Below, one piece after another: positions 1 through 4,615 of a DNA stretch of 7,911 bases. Under the pieces are notes generated by a model. The model made no database searches. It saw nothing but the letters and a program-made list of their open reading frames with translations, and was not told the origin of the DNA. Position 1 is the first letter of the stretch, and each line of letters begins with the position of its first letter. This DNA comes from JAAYBR01 sp033813475 (GTDB taxonomy: Bacteria > Hydrogenedentota > Hydrogenedentia > Hydrogenedentales > CAITNO01): contig JAPXRP010000194.1 of the NCBI GenBank assembly GCA_033813475.1, forward strand, positions 1-7,911. Direction: 5' to 3'. The position numbers were made by a program, and so were the translations under genes.

Positions 1-13
1 CGGGGAGGCCGCT

Positions 14-307
14 TCAACTTTCCGGGACATCCCCCAAAATTTTGCCCAGACCACTTCCCTGCAAACAAAAGCCCCCGAAGACAAAACACTTACGACGGCG
101 TACCGTCATTTCTTGGGGGAAGTCCTGCTGGGAAGGACCCGCCATTTTTTCCCAGTGCCCCATAGCGTGCATTACAGCCCCGTGACGGGCATTTAGTATC
201 CTTTGGGGGTCTGCATACGACCTGCATGTTATCGCGTCTCTCAGGGCTTCCACGGCGTTCTCCTTTTGCCCGGTGCGGGGTCGGACCGCAGCCGGGGGAG
301 GCGGCAT
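14..307 (-). CDS. Doubtful small ORF, hypothetical protein (97 aa)
   Basis: This open frame starts with ATG 39 bases after the stop of the 201-aa gene, on the same strand, and could be the last visible gene of the operon. It encodes a Pro-rich start, then a segment (about residues 14-55) that could form helices, then a Cys- and Phe-containing tail. I recognise no family. The upstream region offers only a weak GGAAG ribosome site about nine bases before the ATG. Third-position GC is high in the first third and much lower later, unlike the helicase gene upstream. It competes with an overlapping minus-strand frame at 90-344 that looks less protein-like. It may be real, a decayed gene or chance. 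Confidence 0.3.
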   Translation of the reverse strand: MPPPPAAVRPRTGQKENAVEALRDAITCRSYADPQRILNARHGAVMHAMGHWEKMAGPSQQDFPQEMTVRRRKCFVFGGFCLQGSGLGKILGDVPES

Positions 308-346
308 AATGGGCCGCTTCCATGACGAAGGAGATCGAAAGCAAAA

Positions 347-952
347 TCAGTTGATGGGCACCGTCGCGCCTCGCAAGCGGAGTATCACCTCATGCAGAAG
401 CGGCGCAGAACCGGGGAGAGATACGCGGGACACGCGGCACCGTGCAATCAGGTCTCCGGCGTGATCAGGCAGAAGCTCGGCCAGCGCGCGGTATTCACTT
501 TCAGCGGCAGCGGCTCGCGGGCTACCGAGTTCCGCCGCGCCAATGTCTGCGGCACGCTGTAGCAGGTCCACAGCCTCGCGCACCATGTCACGGCGGGCAC
601 CCTCGGCGGCAAGCTGGGCGCGGTGGTCTTCGGTCTGCGCGTCACGGAATGGACTCCCGGGACGGTGGGCACCTTCGGCCAGGTCGCGCAGCACGGCGCG
701 CAAGTCCGCCTCCAAGAGTTCCACGGCCAGCGCGCGGCTCTGTTTGTCAGCACAAGCGGCTTCCCATGCGGAGCGCGGTGTCCCGGTGTCCTTCGCGTTC
801 TGGCGGAGCGCGGTCTGGTAATCACTCCATAGAGCGGATGCGGTCGTATCAGCTTCGGCCAGCAGCCGCCGCGCCTCTGTCAGGCGGTGGGCGAGTTCAT
901 GAGTCTGCGCGGGCATGTGGCGGTCGGCGGTCTGTTTGGTCTTGGTGGTCAT
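347..952 (-). CDS. Hypothetical helical protein (201 aa), element operon
   Basis: The frame stays open further upstream (to 1048), but ATG 952 is chosen because AAGGA lies eight bases before it, inside the end of the preceding gene. The protein is rich in Ala, Glu, Arg and Leu, with long likely helices at about residues 15-50, 65-95, 110-150 and 155-175, so it may be partly coiled-coil. There are no membrane segments, signal peptide or cysteine cluster, and only one or two cysteines in all. I do not recognise a family. It starts 19 bases after the 85-aa gene and uses the same GAAAGGAAC leader as that gene, so it belongs to the helicase operon. A role in replication, regulation or cargo cannot be told from the sequence. 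Confidence 0.7.
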   Translation of the reverse strand: MTTKTKQTADRHMPAQTHELAHRLTEARRLLAEADTTASALWSDYQTALRQNAKDTGTPRSAWEAACADKQSRALAVELLEADLRAVLRDLAEGAHRPGSPFRDAQTEDHRAQLAAEGARRDMVREAVDLLQRAADIGAAELGSPRAAAAESEYRALAELLPDHAGDLIARCRVSRVSLPGSAPLLHEVILRLRGATVPIN

Positions 953-971
953 TGTGTAGTTCCTTTCAGTG

Positions 972-1229
972 TTAGACGTTGTAAAAAATCTTGTTTTCGG
1001 CCTCCAAAAGCTGGGCGGCGGACATTCGCGGCCTGTACGGCGACCCATGCAGTCCGCAATACGGCAGCAATTGGAGGAAACGCCGGGTCTCCTCTTCGGC
1101 GGTCAATTCGCCGTCAAGGTCTAGGCCGAACATGCCGGCAGGGGTCGGCGGCTTGCCTACGGGCTGGGGCCGGGGCTTGTCTCCCGGCTGGGGAGGGAAT
1201 GCGGCCATTGGGTTGCTCTGATGTGTCAT
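972..1229 (-). CDS. Hypothetical small protein (85 aa) with Pro-rich N-terminus
   Basis: The ATG at 1229 overlaps the TGA of the upstream gene as ATGA, and AAGGA lies eight bases upstream, so this start is well supported and probably translationally coupled. Residues 10-32 are rich in Pro, Gly and Lys and look disordered. Residues 33-85 look folded, with an acidic LDLDGELTAEEE stretch, a helix RRFLQLLP, a short CGLHGSPYRPR turn and a final helix AAQLLEAE. No known domain is recognised. The gene sits between two other unknown genes downstream of the helicase and is the third ATGA or near-ATGA junction in the operon, which argues it is expressed. Confidence 0.7.
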   Translation of the reverse strand: MTHQSNPMAAFPPQPGDKPRPQPVGKPPTPAGMFGLDLDGELTAEEETRRFLQLLPYCGLHGSPYRPRMSAAQLLEAENKIFYNV

Positions 1230-1678
1230 TTCAAGGTTCCTTTCACGTTTTGCCCGTTATGGCCTATTACAGGCCCGTCAGGCGTTTTTAGGGTTTCGGC
1301 ATATACAGACAGGGCCGGGGAGGTGATCGCGCCTCCTGCGGCCTCTGGTGCGTTTCTTCCTGCGATGCAGTCGCGGAGTTCCACCAGCAGCGGACGGACG
1401 GACTCCCGGTAGCCCAGCCCGGCGGATTCAGCGTCACGGATGGATGCGTACAGCTCGGCCTCCCGGCGGCGCAGCCGCCTGTGCATCGCGGTGCGTCGGC
1501 CTGCCGGTAGCGCAAGCGGACGGCAGCCCGATGCGCCGCTCTGGCTTCGTCCTTTAAAGGGGGATTCCAAAGGGGGGGGAGGGGTGCGGCGATCATCCCT
1601 TTTCCTTAAGGGGGGGATAGACGCGCGCACACCTTTTAGCGCATTTCGCATTTCCTCAAAATGGGACATCATCATCAT
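1226..1678 (-). CDS. Hypothetical basic protein (up to 150 aa), interrupted by a G/C-run block
   Basis: The frame overlaps the last codons of the helicase. Four consecutive ATG codons (1678, 1675, 1672, 1669) could each start it; GGA lies about six bases before the first. The protein has an N-terminal helix (SHFEEMRNALKG), then a Pro/Arg linker at about residues 21-44 encoded by the G-rich low-complexity DNA block at 1551-1618, then a basic helical core (residues 60-108, with RRREAELYASIRDAES and LLVELRDCIAG) and a disordered tail. No family is recognised. The linker looks like inserted repeat DNA kept in frame. The stop overlaps the start of the 85-aa gene as ATGA. The gene is likely real because of these junctions; its function is unknown. 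Confidence 0.6.
   Translation of the reverse strand: MMMMSHFEEMRNALKGVRASIPPLRKRDDRRTPPPPLESPFKGRSQSGASGCRPLALPAGRRTAMHRRLRRREAELYASIRDAESAGLGYRESVRPLLVELRDCIAGRNAPEAAGGAITSPALSVYAETLKTPDGPVIGHNGQNVKGTLK
1551..1618. repeat. G-run block with imperfect inverted arms, inside a gene
   Basis: The plus strand holds runs of 7, 8, 4 and 7 G separated by AT-rich joints. A left part (CTTTAAAGGGGGATTCC) and a right part (ATCCCTTTTCCTTAAG, then a G run) are imperfect inverted copies, both built on TTAA next to G runs. This resembles the short palindromic G/C-run repeats scattered through many bacterial genomes, but I cannot name the family. It lies in the 150-aa gene and encodes its Pro-rich linker in frame. 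Confidence 0.4.
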
Positions 1679-3251
1679 CCGATTCCGAGTAGACCGGCTC
1701 CAGAAGCTCCAGCACTTCGCGCTGGTGACGGCCAGCCGTCCGCTCAATTCGCGGTGCCAGTCGCCCCACGGTGATAAGGTTCTGCACCGCCTCGTTTACG
1801 TCCTTCGACCGTGCCCCGCGGCAGGCGGCGGCGACGTCGGAGACAAGGTTGTTCGCGTCGCCCTTTTTGTTGAGTACTCCGCCCGGGGTAACGGCTGCAT
1901 CCGGGTGCCGGGTGAACCAGTCAATGATCAGCCGCTCCAGTTGGGCGGGGTCTCGGAGTGCCGGTCCAATTTCGACAAGGCATCCGCCAGTGCGGGCCTC
2001 CAGCATGAGGGGGGCGGGGCGGGGTCCGGCGGAGTTCTTCGCAACAATGAGTTTCAGCGCGTCGCCCTCCCCTTCCCGGATCAGCCGCGCGTGCCAGCGG
2101 CAGGCTCCGGTCATGGAGGACGCGCCGCGCATGGCGTGCTGGCCTGCCTCCCCGGCTCCCCCTTTCCCGGTGTGTGCGGTCAGCATGACAGCCGCGCCCG
2201 ATCGGGTGGCCAGATTCCGAAGGTATGCCGCTGCCAGCGATGCGGAGCCGTTGTCGTTTTCGGGGTACTGCATCGCGGCGGCTAGCGGGTCCACCACCAC
2301 CAGCCCAGGGCGGAGTGCTAGCACATGACGCTTTATCTGCCTCCATGCGCTGGTGGGCTGCGGACGGCCTGTGCCGTCGGCGACAAGTAGCGGCTGTTCC
2401 GGCGTGCAAAAAATGGACAGCATCCCGCTTGCCTCGGCCTCGGCGACATCGCACCACGGGATACCATGCTCCGCCGCAATCGCATGGAGACGCTGCCCAA
2501 TGAGGGCGGGGCTGTCTTCGTAGGTGACGCACACCACGGGCCGCTTTTCAGTGGGCGACATGGACGGCCACAGCGGACGGCCCAGCGCGACAGACAGACC
2601 AAACGTCAGGGTTGCCCAGGTTTTGCCGGCGGCGGAGTCGCCTGTCAGGATGCAGAAGGTTCCCGGTAGTGGGCCATGCCCAAACACTGGCGGGGGTGGC
2701 GACGGCGCACCACAAACACAGTCGGGCATGAGCGCGCCGGAGCCGGTCTTGCGATCCAGTTCCTCCAGTCGGTCGGGTAGATCGCCCAGTGATTCACCCG
2801 CCGCAGAGCGGATGCGGATTTCCGTTCGTAGTTTGTCTTTTTCCAGCTCGCGGACAAGCGCCCAGATGTCCCCGGCGCACGCAGCGCGATTTGTGGCGAT
2901 GTTGCCCGCACACTCGGCGAGAAACACCGCGTCGCCCTCTTGGTATGAACCCGTCGCCAATAGGTGCCGCTGGAGTGCCTCCATGTTCTTGTCGCAGGCA
3001 TCCCCGACGCGCGGTTGACCGGCAACCCAGTCGGTTATGCTGGCAAGTTCTCCGGCGTCCAGCAGGGCCAGCACGGCCCCCATGAGGCGTGATAGCCGGT
3101 CGCCGAGAGGGGGTGACGGGGGGAGCGTTGCGAGGGCCTGAAGGGCATCTCTATGGCCCCACAAAACAGCACCCAAGAGACGCGCTGCGCTTCTCTCGGC
3201 GATCTGGCCAGTTCGGAGAATGGCCCCCGGCGTGTTCTCCCGCGCCGTCAT
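1656..3251 (-). CDS. RepA-type replicative DNA helicase ATPase (AAA_25-like), with SSB-like acidic tip
   Basis: This 531-aa protein is a RecA-fold ATPase of the RepA/AAA_25 type, which in plasmids and satellites unwinds DNA at the origin as a hexamer. Visible motifs: Walker A GDSAAGKT (residues 204-211), the YED acidic site (244-246), Walker B LVVVD (317-321), the TAH sensor (358-360) and an RGASSMTGACRW segment (375-386). The first 150 residues resemble, weakly and by eye, the DnaB N-terminal domain (LLGAVL..., then FLAECAGNIATN and a long helix). A Cys/Pro linker (178-190) joins the two parts, and a C-terminal winged-helix-like region (about 437-517) follows. The last residues are DDDDVPF, like an SSB tail. 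ATG 3251 is chosen because it overlaps the upstream TGA as ATGA; a GTG at 3260 is the alternative. No primase domain or gene is visible, so priming may use host DnaG or a protein outside the window. Confidence 0.88.
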   Translation of the reverse strand: MTARENTPGAILRTGQIAERSAARLLGAVLWGHRDALQALATLPPSPPLGDRLSRLMGAVLALLDAGELASITDWVAGQPRVGDACDKNMEALQRHLLATGSYQEGDAVFLAECAGNIATNRAACAGDIWALVRELEKDKLRTEIRIRSAAGESLGDLPDRLEELDRKTGSGALMPDCVCGAPSPPPPVFGHGPLPGTFCILTGDSAAGKTWATLTFGLSVALGRPLWPSMSPTEKRPVVCVTYEDSPALIGQRLHAIAAEHGIPWCDVAEAEASGMLSIFCTPEQPLLVADGTGRPQPTSAWRQIKRHVLALRPGLVVVDPLAAAMQYPENDNGSASLAAAYLRNLATRSGAAVMLTAHTGKGGAGEAGQHAMRGASSMTGACRWHARLIREGEGDALKLIVAKNSAGPRPAPLMLEARTGGCLVEIGPALRDPAQLERLIIDWFTRHPDAAVTPGGVLNKKGDANNLVSDVAAACRGARSKDVNEAVQNLITVGRLAPRIERTAGRHQREVLELLEPVYSESDDDDVPF

Positions 3252-3592
3252 TTCAGGCACCCCCGGCGGCGCAGATTCTCGCGGGCCTCGGCCACGGCGC
3301 GCTCGCGCTGGGCATCGGTGCGGGTGCGCTCCGTCGGCGGCGCGGTGGGCGCGGTGGATGAAGTCAACGGGCGGTCGGCCTGGGCCAGCCGCTGGCCGAA
3401 GTCTCGGAGGGCATCCTCAGTAACGCGAATCTCGCGGCCCAGCCGGAGGTATTCCAGAGACACGCCACGGCACCCTCGGCGGCACCACCTCCAGACGGTG
3501 CAAGTGCTGGGCCGCTTCCCGCCGCGCCCAAGGTATGCGGCGGCTTCGGCCAGAGTCAGGAGGGAGGGGTTAGGGGAGATACATTCAGACAT
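3248..3592 (-). CDS. AlpA/excisionase-like helix-turn-helix protein (DUF1580-like, 114 aa)
   Basis: This small DNA-binding protein probably acts as excisionase or transcription regulator. Residues 10-70 form a MerR/AlpA-type winged HTH: LLTLAEAAAYLGR is the first helix pair, STCTVWRWCRRG the recognition part, then GVSLEYLRLGREIRVTEDALRDFGQRL forms the wing and last helix. The RWxxRGxRGVxLE pattern resembles DUF1580 proteins as I remember them from planctomycetes. A disordered Ser/Thr/Pro linker (77-90) leads to a basic helix with RTDAQRERAVAEARENL. ATG 3592 is chosen over the in-frame GTG at 3610 because AAGGA sits directly before it and the GTG falls inside the leader hairpin. It overlaps the helicase start as ATGA, so the two are probably made together. 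Confidence 0.8.
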   Translation of the reverse strand: MSECISPNPSLLTLAEAAAYLGRGGKRPSTCTVWRWCRRGCRGVSLEYLRLGREIRVTEDALRDFGQRLAQADRPLTSSTAPTAPPTERTRTDAQRERAVAEARENLRRRGCLK

Positions 3593-3645
3593 GAGCCGTC
3601 CTTCCAGCACGGCGACATAAAGCCGCTCGTGCGGTAGGACGGCTC
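3593..3645 (-). promoter_or_regulatory. Leader hairpin that hides the ribosome binding site of the HTH gene
   Basis: In the minus-strand transcript GAGCCGUCC (3645-3637) is perfectly complementary to GGACGGCUC (3601-3593), which includes the Shine-Dalgarno bases and touches the ATG at 3592. Inside, CC/GG, GCACG/CGUGC and GCG/CGC pairs extend the stem with small bulges and leave a nine-base loop GCUUUAUGU. This nearly continuous hairpin would block translation when closed. No T run follows, so it is not an intrinsic terminator. The trigger that opens it (temperature, protein, upstream translation or antisense RNA) is unknown. As DNA, the inverted repeat could also be an operator. Confidence 0.6.
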
Positions 3646-3681
3646 GGGGCTTATCTCAACCCAAGCGGTCATTTACCAAAA

Positions 3682-4047
3682 CTACGCGGAGACGTTCCCC
3701 GCGTTTTCACGCTCTGCAATCCTGCGCAGTCTCCGCGCCAGCCGTGAGGGCTTGCTAACGCGGAGCTTGCGCCCCGTCATGGACTCGGCCAGCGGGTCGG
3801 CAACGGTCAAGTGCTTTTCGTGATGAAACAGCCGATTCACGCCAACCCATGCGGACATGACATGCTCCAGCCCGTTTTCGGATGCGTAGAAAAACACGCG
3901 GCCAAAGTCAAGGTCTCGCGGCACGCCATGCTTCACACATGCGGCGCAGAACCGCGCGAGGGTCTGAACGTGCAGGGGGTTGGACGGGTCGGGCGTGGTG
4001 TCCATCCCGGCAATCCATCGGTGCCCGCGTGTAAGCTCTTTCTTCAT
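3682..4047 (-). CDS. Hypothetical protein (121 aa), possible early regulator of the element
   Basis: The frame is open from a TTG at 4068, but ATG 4047 is preferred because a promoter lies immediately upstream and would start the RNA at or next to this ATG; no Shine-Dalgarno is seen before either codon. The soluble protein has a FCAACVKHG segment (33-41), an aromatic middle (VFFYASENGLEHVMSAWVGVNRLFHHEKH, about 51-79) and a basic C-terminus (KPSRLARRLRRIAER, 99-113) that could bind nucleic acid. No family is recognised. It is the first gene after the main control region and lies 89 bases upstream of the HTH gene, the position where satellites often carry a regulator. That role is inferred from position only. 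Confidence 0.65.
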   Translation of the reverse strand: MKKELTRGHRWIAGMDTTPDPSNPLHVQTLARFCAACVKHGVPRDLDFGRVFFYASENGLEHVMSAWVGVNRLFHHEKHLTVADPLAESMTGRKLRVSKPSRLARRLRRIAERENAGNVSA

Positions 4048-4054
4048 ACTGTGT

Positions 4055-4084
4055 ATCGTAGCACACAAACGCCCCGCGCGTCAA
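4055..4084 (-). promoter_or_regulatory. Sigma-70-type promoter abutting the 121-aa gene (leaderless)
   Basis: On the minus strand TTGACG (4084-4079) and TACGAT (4060-4055) are 18 bases apart. Only seven bases separate TACGAT from the ATG at 4047, so transcription should begin at or one base before the A of the start codon and give a leaderless mRNA. Confidence 0.55.
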
Positions 4085-4144
4085 GTGCTAGCACCCTGCT
4101 ACACTACGCGAAAAGTCAAGTTTCGCACTAATCATATATAGCAC
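4059..4144. promoter_or_regulatory. Operator-like boxes: three TAGCAC sites and a 10-bp palindrome
   Basis: TAGCAC occurs on the plus strand at 4059-4064, 4089-4094 and 4139-4144, exactly 30 and 50 bp apart, so all three fall on about the same face of the helix. The middle copy is half of the perfect palindrome GTGCTAGCAC (4085-4094), which abuts the -35 hexamer of the downstream promoter; the first copy overlaps the -10. A GTCAAGT direct repeat (4080-4086, 4115-4121) is also present. This is the most AT-rich spacer of the element, and could be an operator array or part of a replication origin. Confidence 0.4.
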
Positions 4145-4158
4145 AATTCGCCTGTCAC
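4131..4158 (-). promoter_or_regulatory. Second promoter upstream of the 121-aa gene
   Basis: GTGACA (4158-4153) and TATGAT (4136-4131) are 16 bases apart on the minus strand, close to the sigma-70 consensus. The -35 overlaps the stop codon of the 130-aa gene. It would start RNA near 4125, giving a leader of about 75 nt through the TAGCAC region. Confidence 0.5.
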
Positions 4159-4547
4159 AGGACGGCGTTATTCTCGCAGTCGCGGCCATAGTTCACAAGG
4201 GAGCATGTCTCGCAGTCTCCGCCGTTCTGTGTGCAATAGTGCGGCGGCACGGTCCAGCCCAGGGCCTGGGCGGCCTCGCGGATCACCCGGCGGATGCGGG
4301 CATCCTGATGCACGTCGCGCGGCACCATGCGCCGCCGCGCCTCCTCTTCGGATTCAATGCGTTCGTAGTGGTGCAGGTCGTGCGCAAACGCGGCAAGGTA
4401 GTCATCATCGGAGGGGGTATCCGGCCATGTCCACGCGGACCCGGCGTTAGACTCGCAGGCTTCGACAAACTGCGCCTCACTGAAAACGGCGTATGCCTCG
4501 GCGTGCCTCTGGTGGGGAACCTCGACAAGAATGTGCGGGTACATCAT
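4155..4547 (-). CDS. Hypothetical protein with C-terminal cysteine cluster (130 aa)
   Basis: ATG 4547 is followed directly by a second ATG (4544); AGGA lies seven bases before the first, so either is usable. The N-terminal third begins MMYPHILVEVPHQRHAEAYAV, a likely beta strand and helix, followed by an acidic helical middle containing AFAHDLHHYERIESEEEA. The end carries C105, C112, C115 and C124 (C-x6-C-x2-C-x8-C) with H103 nearby, a possible zinc or iron-sulfur site, though it matches no family I know. It lies 68 bases downstream of the integrase on the same strand and could share its transcript. A hairpin lies between the two genes. Function unknown. Confidence 0.65.
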   Translation of the reverse strand: MMYPHILVEVPHQRHAEAYAVFSEAQFVEACESNAGSAWTWPDTPSDDDYLAAFAHDLHHYERIESEEEARRRMVPRDVHQDARIRRVIREAAQALGWTVPPHYCTQNGGDCETCSLVNYGRDCENNAVL

Positions 4548-4589
4548 CGGTCTATCCTTTCACGGTTTGAACATGGCACCCGACGGCGA

Positions 4590-4615
4590 CAGACCACGGG
4601 CGCGCATGTGGTCTG
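4590..4615. repeat. 8-bp perfect inverted repeat just after the integrase stop
   Basis: CAGACCAC (4590-4597) and GTGGTCTG (4608-4615) are perfect inverted copies around a 10-base loop. The repeat begins at the base after the integrase TAG. There is no T run on either strand, so it is not a typical intrinsic terminator; it could be an RNA stabilising or processing hairpin between integrase and the 130-aa gene, or a protein site. Confidence 0.5.

Noticed and set aside
128..153. CTGGGAA/TTCCCAG inverted repeat with a T run as a terminator
   Set aside because: The loop is long, the stem is only seven bases, and the T run is part of the arm rather than following it.
90..344. 84-aa minus-strand open frame overlapping the 97-aa ORF
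   Set aside because: It starts at TTG or at an ATG with an anti-Shine-Dalgarno-like upstream sequence, and its composition is less protein-like than the overlapping frame.
1..350. Second attachment site (copy of the tRNA 3' end) at the left edge
   Set aside because: I looked for the T-arm/acceptor bases of tRNA-Val on both strands and saw no copy here or elsewhere in the window; the element boundary must lie outside.
4114..4119. TTGACT as a third -35 upstream of the 121-aa gene
   Set aside because: No -10-like hexamer is found at 16 to 18 bases; it may only be part of the GTCAAGT direct repeat.
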